Assembly (NCBI GenBank): GCA_902489645.1
Contig: CABUAW010000012.1
Span: 1-52,372, forward strand
Reading direction: 5' to 3'
Source: an uncultured Lachnospiraceae bacterium
Lineage (GTDB): Bacteria > Bacillota > Clostridia > Lachnospirales > Lachnospiraceae
DNA length: 52,372 nt
Part shown: piece by piece, positions 1 to 9,283 of the stretch
How the letters are laid out: each line of letters begins with the position of its first letter
Numbering within the stretch: position 1 is the stretch's first letter
The notes under the pieces: generated by a model
What the model was told of the DNA's origin: nothing
The model's database searches: none
The model's input: the letters and a program-made list of their open reading frames with translations, nothing else
Translations under genes and position numbers: made by a program

Positions 1-59
1 ATTACTCTCATTTTTTATTTTCTTTATTCAACTGATATTTTCTTTACACTAATAAGACA

Positions 60-503
60 TCATTTCCAATGTTTCAATTGTGAAAGATAGACATCAAATT
101 GACTGCGCCGCTCTTCATCTTTCAATTTTTCAGGATTAGGCATATGACTAACAAGATAATCGAGTAAGCCTTCTTTTGATTTATATGCAAACTCACCCTC
201 TGCATAACACCATTTACAATAATCCTCATTATAACTGCCATCCTTCTCCCGGCTGATTATGCTGTCTTCGTTTAAAGGCATCCCGCAGCATTGGCAAATA
301 AGCTGTCTTGGAGAACCAAGAAGCGTATTAATTGACACATTAAATTCACTCGACAACAATTTTAATGTGTCAGTATTTGGCTGTGTCTCTCCATTTTCCC
401 AACGACTAACGGCCTGCCTGGTAACCATCAAACGCTCTGCCATTTGTTCCTGTGTAAGATTATTATTTTCACGCAACTTTTTAAGTATCTTTTGCATCTC
501 CAT
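60..503 (-). CDS. XRE-family HTH regulator with C-terminal zinc-ribbon domain
   Basis: Predicted 147-residue cytoplasmic DNA-binding protein. Residues about 5-60 form a Cro/CI-type helix-turn-helix (LTQEQMAERLMVTRQAVSRW is the recognition region, followed by the usual NGETQPNTDTL turn). Residues about 68-100 carry CQCCGMPL and a later CKWC, giving paired Cys-x-x-Cys sites of a small zinc ribbon found fused to XRE domains in Firmicutes. The start is supported by GAGGAGG seven bases before the ATG. It is the last gene on this edge, and the 59 bases beyond it hold nothing I recognise. The regulon is unknown; the zinc ribbon could sense metal or redox state or mediate protein contacts, which is inference. 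Confidence 0.85.
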   Translation of the reverse strand: MEMQKILKKLRENNNLTQEQMAERLMVTRQAVSRWENGETQPNTDTLKLLSSEFNVSINTLLGSPRQLICQCCGMPLNEDSIISREKDGSYNEDYCKWCYAEGEFAYKSKEGLLDYLVSHMPNPEKLKDEERRSQFDVYLSQLKHWK

Positions 504-582
504 ATCTATGCCTCCTCATATAATATACTGCCATTATGGACTTATCCTTCAACTTTAGCAAGCAACCTGCTGTTGCTCTTAA

Positions 583-622
583 TAAAAAAACGGCGCAGAT
601 AATGTCTACACTACCTGCGTCA
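583..622 (-). terminator. Intrinsic terminator after leuS
   Basis: On the minus strand a 10-bp stem (GCAGGTAGTG with CATTATCTGC, some G-U pairs, arms at 609-618 and 595-604) with a 4-base loop is followed by seven T. It lies just past the leuS stop and separates leuS from the XRE gene. Confidence 0.85.
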
Positions 623-632
623 TTTTTCATTA

Positions 633-3044
633 TTATTTCTGAACAATATTTACAATCTTGCCCGGCACATAAATTTCTTTCACAATATTGCCATTCAGGC
701 GGTCGCCAAGAACTTCTTTGGCTTTGGCAATGACCGCATCTTTGGCTTCATCAGCCGAAATATTGATGACAGCTTTTGTTTTTCCGTTAATCTGAACCGG
801 AATTTCCACTTCATCATCTTTCATAGCTTCTTCATCTGCAGACGGCCATGTATTCTTAAATACAGATGTCTCATGCCCTAACTGCTGCCACAGTTCCTCA
901 GCTATATGCGGAGCAAATGGAGCCATCAGGATAACGGCCGTTTCCAGTGTCTCCTTATCTACGCCGCCTTTTTTGGTCATTTCCATTAACTTATTGTTGT
1001 ATTCCATAAAACCGGAAATAACCGTATTTAAACTGAAGGACTCAAGACGGCTTGTAATATCATAAACCATCTTATGGCGGAGTTTTACAAGTTCTTTTGT
1101 CTCTTTAACATTCTTATCCTTGTTCTGCAGAACCATGTTCCAGAAGCGATTGAGGAAACGATATACACCGTCGATACCCCGGTCGTCCCATTCGGAATCC
1201 AGTTCCGGCGGGCCTACAAACAGCTCATACATTCTCAGAGAATCACAGCCGTAGTCGCGTACCAAATCATCCGGTGAAATAACGTTGCCTTTGGATTTAC
1301 TCATCTTGATACCGTTTTTACCGGTAATCATTCCCTGATTGAACAGTTTGTGGAACGGCTCGTCAAAATCAATCACACCGATATCATAGAGGAATTTTGT
1401 ATAGAAACGTGAGTAGAGCAAATGCAGTACCGCATGTTCTACACCACCGATATACATATCGACCGGAAGCATGGCGTCTGCTTTTTCTCTGGAAACAAGT
1501 TCCTCGTTATTGTGCGGATCTACATAACGAAGGAAATACCAGGAAGAACCGGCCCACTGAGGCATCGTGTTCGTCTCTCTCTTTGCCGGAGCGCCGCAGT
1601 TCGGACAAGTCGTATTTACCCAAGACTCAATCGCCGCCAATGGGGACTCTCCGGTACCCGTCGGCTGATAGGATTCAACTTCCGGCAATAACAATGGAAG
1701 TTCTTCTTCCGGCACCGGAACACAGCCGCACTTCGGGCAATGAACAATCGGAATCGGTTCACCCCAGTAACGCTGACGGCTGAATACCCAGTCACGCAAT
1801 TTATAATTAACAGTCTTGCGTCCGAAACCTTTTTCTTCGATAATCAGCGGAGCTTCTTTTTTCAGAACCGCCGACTCCATACCGTTCCACTCGCCGGAAT
1901 TAATCATCGTTCCTGCGGCTTCGGTATAAGCTTCGGTCATATTTTCAATTTCTTTGCCGTCTTTGGCAATAACCTGAATAATCGGAATATTGAATTTTGT
2001 AGCAAATTCAAAGTCACGGTCATCATGGGCCGGTACGCACATGATAGCGCCCGTACCATAATCCGCCAATACATAGTCGGAAATCCAGATTGGGGTTTTC
2101 GCGCCATTTAACGGATTAATCGCATAACTTCCGGTAAATACGCCGGTCTTTTCCTTATCCTGGAGACGGTCCACATTGGATTTCATAGAAGCCTCGTAAA
2201 TATATTTATCAACGGCCTCTTTATTTTCCGCCGTCGCCAGAGAAGCGGCCAGAGCATGTTCCGGAGCAAGCACCATAAAGGTCGCGCCATAAAGCGTGTC
2301 CGGACGGGTTGTATAGACGGTAATCTTTTCGTCTCTTCCATCCACCGGGAAGTCAACCTCCGCACCGTAGGATTTACCAATCCAATCGGTCTGCATCTTT
2401 TTAACCTTTTCCGGCCAATCCAGTTTATTCAAATCCTCCAGCAGACGGTCTGCATATTTTGTAATACGAAGCATCCACTGTTTTAAATTTTTCTTTGTCA
2501 CAGGGGAACCGCAGCGCTCGCAGTTGCCATTGACAACCTCTTCATTGGCAAGACCTGTCTTACAGGACGGACACCAGTTGATTGGCATCTCCTTTTCATA
2601 AGCCAGACCTTCTTTAAACATTTTTACGAAAATCCACTGAGTCCATTTATAGAATTTCGGGTCCGTTGTATTGACTTCCATATCCCAGTCATAAATAGCT
2701 GCAATTTCATTAATCTGACGTTTGATGTTTGCCACATTTTCTGCCGTAGATTTTGCCGGATGGACCCCCATCTTAATCGCATAGTTTTCAGCCGGAAGTC
2801 CGAAAGCGTCCCAACCCATCGGATGAATCAGGTAATATCCCTGAAGCATTTTATAACGACTCCATACATCGGAAATAACATAGCCTCTCCAATGTCCGAC
2901 ATGCAGACCATTCCCTGACGGATATGGAAACATGTCCAGGCAATAATATTTCGGTTTTTTACCGTCCTTGACGTTTACCGGATTCTTTTCCCAGTTCTGA
3001 CGCCATTTTTTTTCAATCTCCTTATGATTATAAGGTGTTGCCAT
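633..3044 (-). CDS. leuS: Leucyl-tRNA synthetase
   Basis: Class I aminoacyl-tRNA synthetase that charges tRNA-Leu in the cytoplasm; 803 residues, the normal length for a bacterial LeuRS. The HIGH-type signature is GNGLHVGHWRGY near residue 45 and the KMSKS loop is GIKMSKSKGN near 575. Between them lies the CP1 editing domain with TTRPDTLYGATFMVLAPEH and GAIMCVPAHDDRD (the conserved editing Asp region). Two Cys clusters (CPSC...CERCG and CPKCGC/CPNCG) fit zinc-binding inserts. The start has GAGAGGA upstream. No T-box is present in the short leader, unlike tyrA and pheS here. A promoter is visible just upstream and a terminator downstream, so it is probably monocistronic. Confidence 0.98.
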   Translation of the reverse strand: MATPYNHKEIEKKWRQNWEKNPVNVKDGKKPKYYCLDMFPYPSGNGLHVGHWRGYVISDVWSRYKMLQGYYLIHPMGWDAFGLPAENYAIKMGVHPAKSTAENVANIKRQINEIAAIYDWDMEVNTTDPKFYKWTQWIFVKMFKEGLAYEKEMPINWCPSCKTGLANEEVVNGNCERCGSPVTKKNLKQWMLRITKYADRLLEDLNKLDWPEKVKKMQTDWIGKSYGAEVDFPVDGRDEKITVYTTRPDTLYGATFMVLAPEHALAASLATAENKEAVDKYIYEASMKSNVDRLQDKEKTGVFTGSYAINPLNGAKTPIWISDYVLADYGTGAIMCVPAHDDRDFEFATKFNIPIIQVIAKDGKEIENMTEAYTEAAGTMINSGEWNGMESAVLKKEAPLIIEEKGFGRKTVNYKLRDWVFSRQRYWGEPIPIVHCPKCGCVPVPEEELPLLLPEVESYQPTGTGESPLAAIESWVNTTCPNCGAPAKRETNTMPQWAGSSWYFLRYVDPHNNEELVSREKADAMLPVDMYIGGVEHAVLHLLYSRFYTKFLYDIGVIDFDEPFHKLFNQGMITGKNGIKMSKSKGNVISPDDLVRDYGCDSLRMYELFVGPPELDSEWDDRGIDGVYRFLNRFWNMVLQNKDKNVKETKELVKLRHKMVYDITSRLESFSLNTVISGFMEYNNKLMEMTKKGGVDKETLETAVILMAPFAPHIAEELWQQLGHETSVFKNTWPSADEEAMKDDEVEIPVQINGKTKAVINISADEAKDAVIAKAKEVLGDRLNGNIVKEIYVPGKIVNIVQK

Positions 3045-3085
3045 AATTTTAACATCCTCTCTATCTCTATTTCGAACTATCCTTT

Positions 3086-3113
3086 ATTCTATCATATTCC
3101 GGCCAAAATTCAA
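3086..3113 (-). promoter_or_regulatory. Promoter of leuS
   Basis: On the minus strand TTGAAT (3113-3108), a 16-base spacer and TAGAAT (3091-3086) form a sigma-A type promoter about 45 bases before the leuS start. Confidence 0.65.
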
Positions 3114-3128
3114 CGTTTTTGTTTGATT

Positions 3129-4370
3129 TTAAGCATTTTTCATGGCTTTCAAAATCGTACGGATTTTCGGTGACGCACCGTACATCAGTACGCCAACCCG
3201 GTAAATTTTTGCTGAAAGGATACCAATTCCAAAAACGGAAACAATTAAAATAACGATTGAGATAATGATTTCATAAACGGGCACCGTACTCATGGCTATC
3301 CGGGTAAACATGGCAATCGGTGATGTAAATGGAATAAATGAACACACCTTCATTGCTGCATTTTCCACAGTTCCACTGGACATGGAAATAACCACAACGA
3401 CAAAGGCGGCAATAAATAAAAATGTCAGCGGCATGACCGATGTATTGATATCTTCGACTTTGGACGCTGTTGAACCGATAGCTCCATACAAAAAGGCATA
3501 GATAAAAAATCCAAGGACAAAGAAAATCAACATATAACCTAAAAGATGAAGGGGCACATTAAATATCGACCGAATCATATAATTATCGCCCCAATACGCC
3601 ACATTCATATTATAGAACAGTGCGGAAGCGCCGAAAACCAGAACCAACTGGGTCAGACCGGCCAGCCCCGAACCAATAACCTTTCCAAACATCATGCTTG
3701 AAGGCTTCACACTGGTAATGAGCAATTCCATCGCCCTGGAACTCTTTTCCGTCGCCACATTGGTCGCCACCATCTGACCATAAAGCAAAATAACCATATA
3801 TAATGCAAAAATCATAATATACGTGTAAAAGAAATTCTGCATTTGGTCTTTTCCAAGGTTTTCAACCGCGTGTTCAATCTGTACAGATAAAATATTTACG
3901 GCTTTCTGAGATGGGATTCCTCCATCAATCATTGCGTTCATACGATAAACATTCTGAAGAATTTCATCGGCGATGGATGTATTGGCATCGTACATCGAAA
4001 GGTTATTTACATAGTAGGTATAAGACACATCTCCGGTAATGATAAAGGCGCACTCGGCCTCACCGGATAATATCTGCTGCTTAATCGCCTCTGCATCTTC
4101 GGTTGTTGCCTTAACATCGTAATCTTCAAAGGCGGCTTCAAAAGCCGGACCTATGGTTTGAATTTCCTCCGAATCTTCTGCAGACACCAGCATCACGGCA
4201 CGTTCTCCCGGTTCCGCAGATTCAGACTCATGTTTAAAAAGGCCGGACACCCGTGGAAAAAACATGACAATGCCAATCGCTAATACGAGAAAAATGGTAA
4301 TACCTGCAAAAATCTTATTTTTAAAATAATGCTGCAGTTCAAATTTCAGTATAATCAAAAACTGTTTCAT
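3129..4370 (-). CDS. ABC-2 family permease, NatB-like
   Basis: Membrane subunit (413 residues) of an ABC exporter. A transmembrane segment near residues 22-42 is followed by a large extracytoplasmic region (about 45-180), and then roughly five hydrophobic segments between residues 185 and 400, the topology of NatB/ABC-2 permeases. The ATPase partner lies 18 bases upstream in the same orientation, so the two are translated as a pair. The substrate cannot be read from sequence; NatAB exports sodium, but related pairs export drugs or peptides. GAAAGGATAG precedes the start. The stop lies about 85 bases from the leuS start, and the leuS promoter falls in that gap. Confidence 0.85.
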   Translation of the reverse strand: MKQFLIILKFELQHYFKNKIFAGITIFLVLAIGIVMFFPRVSGLFKHESESAEPGERAVMLVSAEDSEEIQTIGPAFEAAFEDYDVKATTEDAEAIKQQILSGEAECAFIITGDVSYTYYVNNLSMYDANTSIADEILQNVYRMNAMIDGGIPSQKAVNILSVQIEHAVENLGKDQMQNFFYTYIMIFALYMVILLYGQMVATNVATEKSSRAMELLITSVKPSSMMFGKVIGSGLAGLTQLVLVFGASALFYNMNVAYWGDNYMIRSIFNVPLHLLGYMLIFFVLGFFIYAFLYGAIGSTASKVEDINTSVMPLTFLFIAAFVVVVISMSSGTVENAAMKVCSFIPFTSPIAMFTRIAMSTVPVYEIIISIVILIVSVFGIGILSAKIYRVGVLMYGASPKIRTILKAMKNA

Positions 4371-4388
4371 AATTCTATCCTTTCTTCC

Positions 4389-5273
4389 CTATTTACCTGC
4401 ATACTCGACAAAAATGTCACTCAAAGAAGGTTCATATACCCGAATTTCGTCAACGTCAAAATTTTCAATAAGCTGACGCATCACCGTCCGCTTTTCTTCC
4501 GGAACTTTTAATCGTATCACAAGCTCCTCCCTGTCATTTTCCACACAGCAGTCTGCAAAATACTTTTTAATTGCCGCATTTTTATCCGAGCGCACCACCA
4601 GGCTGTCCCGTGCATGATTTCTTTTTATTTCATTGAGATTTCCCTGCAAAACAATCTCTCCATTATTCAAAATGGCGATATGGTCGCAAAACTCTTCAAT
4701 ATAGTTCATCTGATGACTGGAAAATAATACAATCTTCCCTTTGGCAATTTCTTCTTTGACCACATCCTTCAAAAGTATGGCGTTCACCGGGTCCAGCCCT
4801 GAAAAGGGTTCATCCAAAATGACAATCTGCGGGTCATGGACCAATGCGGTGATGAGCTGAATTTTCTGCTGATTTCCCTTGGAAAGCGTATCCAGCCGCT
4901 TATTTCTGTATTCCGCCATTCCGAGATGCTCCAGCCAGTAATCCACAGCCCTCACGGCCTCTTTCTTACCCATACCCTTTAATTGGGCAAAATAAATCAA
5001 CTGGTCGATAATTTTCTTCTTCGGATACAGGCCCCTCTCCTCCGGAAGATAACCAATATGCACCTTGGCATAATCCACCGGCTGACCATCCAGCAGAATT
5101 TCTCCGCCATCTGCCGGAAATACATTCATCAGAATACGGATGGTTGTTGTTTTTCCGGCGCCGTTACGTCCAAGTAATCCAAAAGCCTTACCTCCAACAG
5201 CTCGAAAGGAAATTCCCTTTAAGACCGTCTTTTCACCAAAATTCTTTTTAATGTCGTGTATAAACAGTTCCAT
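4389..5273 (-). CDS. ABC transporter ATP-binding protein, NatA-like
   Basis: Cytoplasmic ATPase subunit (294 residues from the chosen start) powering the adjacent NatB-like permease. Walker A is GLLGRNGAGKTTT, the signature LSKGNQQKIQ, and Walker B IVILDEPFSGLD with the H-loop in LFSSHQMNYIEE. The open frame continues 70 codons upstream, but those residues have no family match, and AAAGGAGAAAGTA sits directly before the internal ATG at 5273, so that start is preferred. The C-terminal 80 residues match the variable tail of the NatA/YhaQ group. It is the first gene of the two-gene unit. Confidence 0.92.
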   Translation of the reverse strand: MELFIHDIKKNFGEKTVLKGISFRAVGGKAFGLLGRNGAGKTTTIRILMNVFPADGGEILLDGQPVDYAKVHIGYLPEERGLYPKKKIIDQLIYFAQLKGMGKKEAVRAVDYWLEHLGMAEYRNKRLDTLSKGNQQKIQLITALVHDPQIVILDEPFSGLDPVNAILLKDVVKEEIAKGKIVLFSSHQMNYIEEFCDHIAILNNGEIVLQGNLNEIKRNHARDSLVVRSDKNAAIKKYFADCCVENDREELVIRLKVPEEKRTVMRQLIENFDVDEIRVYEPSLSDIFVEYAGK

Positions 5274-5378
5274 TACTTTCTCCTTTAAAAAAATCATTGA
5301 TGTTTTTACAATAACATGAATAAATATGAATAACAATAGAGCATTTCTTACCTTTTTCTTACTTAGTATACGGAACCC

Positions 5379-5415
5379 AAAAACAGCCAGCCTGTTTATT
5401 TTACAGACTGACTGT
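5379..5415 (-). terminator. Terminator after the EF-G-like gene
   Basis: A 12-bp stem (ACAGTCAGTCTG pairing with CAGGCTGGCTGT including G-U pairs) with a 9-base loop is followed by five T on the minus strand. It closes transcription of the EF-G-like gene before the ABC exporter. The 265-base gap between the two genes otherwise shows only a partial ATACCC/GGGTAT repeat at about 5464-5532. Confidence 0.8.
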
Positions 5416-5538
5416 TTTTTAAAGAATTGGATTCTATACATTATCGTGCGGAGCTTGTCGGAGTATACCCGCCCGCACCGCATAGCTCGTCCAGGCAGAA
5501 GGGCATGTATTACGGGATACCCGGATGGGTATATTCAA

Positions 5539-7623
5539 TTACTGTTCTGCTTTCGCATTATCTGCAATAACTTTCTCCTGAACATCGCTCGGAGCCTGTT
5601 CATATCTGCTGAAAGAATATGCATAACTTCCGCGTCCGCCGGTCATGGAACGAAGGTTTGTGGAATATCCGTAAAGCTCGGATAACGGAATATCTGCGAT
5701 AATTTCCGTCTTTCCGCCTTCGGTCGGATTCATACCAAGTACACGGCCACGTTTTTTATTCAAATCACCCATAATATCGCCGGTATAGCTGTCCGGAACA
5801 ACAACGCTCAATGAAACGATTGGCTCAAGGATGACAGGATTTGCCTGCATAAATGCACTCTTGAAGGCCTGACGTGCGGCTGTCTTAAATGCCATTTCAG
5901 AGGAGTCTACCGGATGGTAGGAACCATCGAACAATGTGGCTTTTACGCCGACAACCGGATATCCGGCCATAGGTCCTTTGAGAACAGAATCCTGGATACC
6001 TTTTTCAACAGCCGGGAAGTAGTTCTTTGGTACGGCGCCGCCGACCACCCGTTCTGCAAATACATATGGTGTTTCCAAATCGCCGGACGGTTCAAATTCC
6101 ATGGCGACATCACCATACTGTCCATGTCCGCCGGACTGTTTTTTGTATTTCTCACGCACGGAAACTTTCTTACGAATCGTCTCACGATATGGAACTCTCG
6201 GTTTGGAAAGATTAATTTTAACTTTATATTTTGCTTCCAGTTTGCTCACAACAACGTCCAGATGCTGGTCGCCCATACCATAAAGGAGCGACTGACGGTT
6301 TTCCTTGTCGTTGAAAGCTCTCAATGTCAAATCTTCTTCCATCATCTTCTGGAGCGCCTGGGAAACCTTATCTTCATCTCCCTTATTCTCAGCTTCATAA
6401 CGCATATATGTATACGGAGACTCTACTTCAAATTTTTCAAATACCAGAGGGTCCGCCTTTAAGGAAAGGGTATCGCCTGTAGATGTATTGGACAATTTTG
6501 CAATTGCGCCAATATCACCCGCCTTTAATTCCGGCATTTCGATGGCTTCTTTTCCTCTTAAAATATAAATTCTGGAAAGTTTTTCCTCTGTCTCTTTCTC
6601 ATAATTGTAAATCACAGAATCCGATTTCAGTTCGCCGGAACAAACCTTAATCAATGAATAACGGCCGATAAACGGGTCAACGATGGTCTTAAATACATAA
6701 GCGGAGAATGGACGGCGGGAGTCGTAGTCCACATTGTATTCTTTATCTGTCCGAGGGTCTTTACCAAAAATCTTAATGTTATCACGAATCGGTGACGGAA
6801 GGAACTCGACACATGTTTCAATTAAACCTTCAATACCATAAGCCAATGTACCGGAACCGCACTGTACCGGAACAACGGAGCCTTCATTGACATTGACACG
6901 CAGCGCATCAATGATTTCATCTACTGTAAATTCGTCGCCGTCAAAATAGCGTTCCATATATTCTTCGCTTGTTTCGGCCACAGCCTCCATCAACGCTTCA
7001 CGGCACGGTTCAAGATTATCCTGTACATCTTCCGGAACATCTCTTTCTTCCCACTTTCCACCGCCGGTAAAACGACGGCCCTTTAAGGTAACCACATTGA
7101 CAACGCCGGTAAATTTATGGTCTTCGCGGATTGGCAGATGGAACGGTGCAATACGTTTTCCATAGAGTTCACGAAGCTGCTCAACAACCTTCATATAATC
7201 TGCATGCTCATCGTCCATATTCGTTACGAAGAAAACTCTTGGAATACCATATTTTTCACAGTAAGCCCAAGCCTTTTCCGTACCGGCTTCCACGCCCGCT
7301 TTACCATTGATTACGATAATCGCACCGTCAGCCGCCGCCAGAGCTTCATCCACTTCACCGGCAAAATCCAGATATCCCGGAGTATCCAACAGGTTGATTT
7401 TCCAGAATTTCCACTCAATCGGTACAACAGATGTGCTGATTGAGAATTTACGACGGATTTCTTCTTTATCATAATCGCTGATGGTATTTCCATCCTCAAT
7501 GCGTCCCTGACGTGTAGTAACTCCTGTAACATGCGCCATGGCCTCTACCAGAGATGTTTTTCCGCATCCGCCATGCCCCAAAATTGCAACGTTACGTATG
7601 TCCTGTGTTTTGTAAACCTTCAT
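5539..7623 (-). CDS. EF-G-like translational GTPase (EF-G paralogue, FusA2 type)
   Basis: Translational GTPase of 694 residues in the EF-G family, but of the second type common in Clostridia rather than the essential fusA product. G1 is GHGGCGKTS at residue 16, G3 is DTPGYLDF near 78, and G4 reads TNMD instead of the usual NKxD. Domain II and the EF-G IV region (GGHGQYGDVAMEFEP near 495; QANPVILEPIVSLSVVVPD near 595) follow in normal order. No rpsL/rpsG/tuf neighbours, which also argues against canonical fusA. GGAGGAATAAGAC precedes the ATG. It has its own promoter and terminator. The role of this paralogue is not settled; ribosome rescue or translocation under stress are possibilities, not shown here. 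Confidence 0.88.
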   Translation of the reverse strand: MKVYKTQDIRNVAILGHGGCGKTSLVEAMAHVTGVTTRQGRIEDGNTISDYDKEEIRRKFSISTSVVPIEWKFWKINLLDTPGYLDFAGEVDEALAAADGAIIVINGKAGVEAGTEKAWAYCEKYGIPRVFFVTNMDDEHADYMKVVEQLRELYGKRIAPFHLPIREDHKFTGVVNVVTLKGRRFTGGGKWEERDVPEDVQDNLEPCREALMEAVAETSEEYMERYFDGDEFTVDEIIDALRVNVNEGSVVPVQCGSGTLAYGIEGLIETCVEFLPSPIRDNIKIFGKDPRTDKEYNVDYDSRRPFSAYVFKTIVDPFIGRYSLIKVCSGELKSDSVIYNYEKETEEKLSRIYILRGKEAIEMPELKAGDIGAIAKLSNTSTGDTLSLKADPLVFEKFEVESPYTYMRYEAENKGDEDKVSQALQKMMEEDLTLRAFNDKENRQSLLYGMGDQHLDVVVSKLEAKYKVKINLSKPRVPYRETIRKKVSVREKYKKQSGGHGQYGDVAMEFEPSGDLETPYVFAERVVGGAVPKNYFPAVEKGIQDSVLKGPMAGYPVVGVKATLFDGSYHPVDSSEMAFKTAARQAFKSAFMQANPVILEPIVSLSVVVPDSYTGDIMGDLNKKRGRVLGMNPTEGGKTEIIADIPLSELYGYSTNLRSMTGGRGSYAYSFSRYEQAPSDVQEKVIADNAKAEQ

Positions 7624-7664
7624 GTCTTATTCCTCCAATACGTTTTGTATTTACTCATGGATAT

Positions 7665-7693
7665 ATTTTACTAAAAAATTTGCACATCTTCAA
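7665..7693 (-). promoter_or_regulatory. Promoter of the EF-G-like gene
   Basis: On the minus strand TTGAAG (7693-7688), a 17-base spacer and TAAAAT (7670-7665) stand about 40 bases before the EF-G-like start codon. Confidence 0.65.
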
Positions 7694-7722
7694 GAGTTTT
7701 ATAGAAAATATACAAGATTTGC

Positions 7723-7751
7723 TTGATTTTTTTCTTCAACAATGCTATTAT
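7723..7751 (+). promoter_or_regulatory. Promoter of the tyrA-aroA T-box transcript
   Basis: TTGATT (7723-7728), a 17-base spacer and TATTAT (7746-7751). It places transcription start near 7758, immediately before T-box stem I. It is divergent from the EF-G-like gene promoter. Confidence 0.75.
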
Positions 7752-7757
7752 TAGGAC

Positions 7758-8044
7758 TAACGAAAAAGGCTATGATGGGAACGAGTAGGGATTTTTGAGT
7801 TTATACAGAAAGTTACCGGTCGATGAGAGGTGCATAAAACGGACTCCTGAATACATCCCTGAGCTGCAGGCTGAACCCCTGGCGGGCAGTAGGCTGTGCC
7901 GGTTGCAACCGTTATATTGCCGGAGTATAATCAATCAATTGACGTACTCTATAAGATTTGTACAGCGATGTACAGATGAATAAAGGTGGTACCACGGAAG
8001 ATTTCGCTTTCGTCCTTTACACAAGGGATGAGGGCCTTTTTTAT
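7758..8044 (+). promoter_or_regulatory. T-box riboswitch leader, tyrosine specifier
   Basis: A tRNA-sensing leader. The conserved T-box AAAGGTGGTACCACGG is at 7982-7997; its UGGU bulge would pair with the NCCA end of a tRNA with discriminator A, as in tRNA-Tyr. Stem I starts with an AGTA motif (about 7786) and returns with GAATAC at 7849-7854; AGGGAT and ATCCCT pair next to it. The triplet directly after GAA is UAC (7852-7854), a tyrosine codon, matching the tyrA gene downstream. The competing terminator at 8006-8043 ends in a T run. Uncharged tRNA-Tyr is predicted to allow read-through into tyrA and aroA. Confidence 0.9.
8006..8043 (+). terminator. Conditional terminator of the tyrosine T-box
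   Basis: Stem of about 13 bp with several G-U pairs around loop ACAC at 8019-8022, followed by seven T. Its 5' arm lies right after the T-box sequence, so it is mutually exclusive with the antiterminator. Confidence 0.8.
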
Positions 8045-8141
8045 GTTCCGCAAAAACTATCCGGACATAAAACATTTCGCTGCGAAGGCGTATGAAAACT
8101 CTGTCCCGACATTATAACGAACATATCAGGAGGACATTGTA

Positions 8142-9245
8142 ATGAGCAAACAAACTATCGGATTTATCGGACTTGGCTTAATCGGCGGTTCCATCGCCAA
8201 AGCTCTTCGGGCAAAGCACCCGGACATCACTTTAATTGCTTATAACCGGAGCAAGGACAGCTTAATCGAAGCCATGGCCGACGGAACCATCAACCAGGCC
8301 ATGGACACCATCGGTCCGGGATTTTCTGAATGTGATATTATCTTTTTATGCGCGCCGGTCAGCGTAAATATCCGTTGTCTGGAACAATTAAAGCCTATCA
8401 TTAAACCAGACTGTATCCTGACAGATGTCGGCAGCGTAAAAACGACAATCCATGAAGCCGTTTCCAGACTTGGTATGGCACGGCATTTTATCGGCGGACA
8501 TCCAATGGCCGGTTCGGAAAAAACAAAATACAGCAGTGCAAAAATACATTTACTTGAAAATGCCTACTATATTTTAACTCCGGGAGAGGGAACCACGGAT
8601 GAAATGCTCTCGGAAATGATTCAAATTGCAAAGGATATTAATGCAATCCCTGTAACTTTAAATTATCACGAACATGACCGTGTGACCGCAGCCATTTCCC
8701 ATCTGCCTCACATCATTGCCTATACCCTGGTCAATCTGGTCAGGGATTCCGATAACCCGGAGGGAATGATGCGGATGCTGGCCGCCGGAGGTTTCAAAGA
8801 TATCACCCGAATTGCGTCCTCTTCACCGGAAATGTGGCAGCAAATCTGTGCTGAAAATCAAACGCAAATTTTAAATATACTGCACCTGTACATCGAAAGA
8901 ATGACCGAAATCGGCGAGGCCATCCAAAACAATAATGAACAAAAGCTTTTGGATACTTTTGCATCGGCCAAAGAGTACAGAGATGATATTCCTCAAAGTC
9001 ATGCAAAAAGCCTGCTTGCACCATCCTACGAAATCTTCGTGGATTTGGTTGACGAGTCCGGCGCCATTGCTACAATTGCCACAATTCTCGCGACAAACGG
9101 TATCAGTATTATGAATATCGGTATCGTCCATAACCGGGAATTTCAGGAGGGCGTACTCCATATTGAATTTTACGACGGGGAATCTGCCCAAAAAGCAACA
9201 GAGCTTTTAAACCGTTTCCACTATGTCGTTCACCTTCGTAAATAA
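8142..9245 (+). CDS. tyrA: Prephenate dehydrogenase with ACT domain
   Basis: Oxidative decarboxylation of prephenate to 4-hydroxyphenylpyruvate, the committed step to tyrosine. The 367-residue protein has an N-terminal Rossmann motif GLGLIGGSIAKAL (residue 9), the catalytic-region motif GGHPMAGSEKTKY (about 126) and SHLPHIIAYTL (about 185). Residues about 295-367 form an ACT domain (VDESGAIATIATILATNGIS), which in this family binds tyrosine for feedback inhibition. AGGAGGACATTGTA precedes the start. It is the first gene after the tyrosine T-box, so both expression and activity should respond to tyrosine. aroA follows after 38 bases. Confidence 0.95.
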   Translation: MSKQTIGFIGLGLIGGSIAKALRAKHPDITLIAYNRSKDSLIEAMADGTINQAMDTIGPGFSECDIIFLCAPVSVNIRCLEQLKPIIKPDCILTDVGSVKTTIHEAVSRLGMARHFIGGHPMAGSEKTKYSSAKIHLLENAYYILTPGEGTTDEMLSEMIQIAKDINAIPVTLNYHEHDRVTAAISHLPHIIAYTLVNLVRDSDNPEGMMRMLAAGGFKDITRIASSSPEMWQQICAENQTQILNILHLYIERMTEIGEAIQNNNEQKLLDTFASAKEYRDDIPQSHAKSLLAPSYEIFVDLVDESGAIATIATILATNGISIMNIGIVHNREFQEGVLHIEFYDGESAQKATELLNRFHYVVHLRK

Positions 9246-9283
9246 TTTGACCACAGTAATTATATATTAGGAGAGATTTTAAA

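Noticed and set aside
3045..3128. T-box leader expected for leuS
   Set aside because: The leader is too short and has neither the T-box sequence nor stem I.
5274..5483. N-terminal extension of the NatA-like ATPase frame
   Set aside because: No family match in those 70 residues, and a strong ribosome site sits before the internal ATG at 5273.
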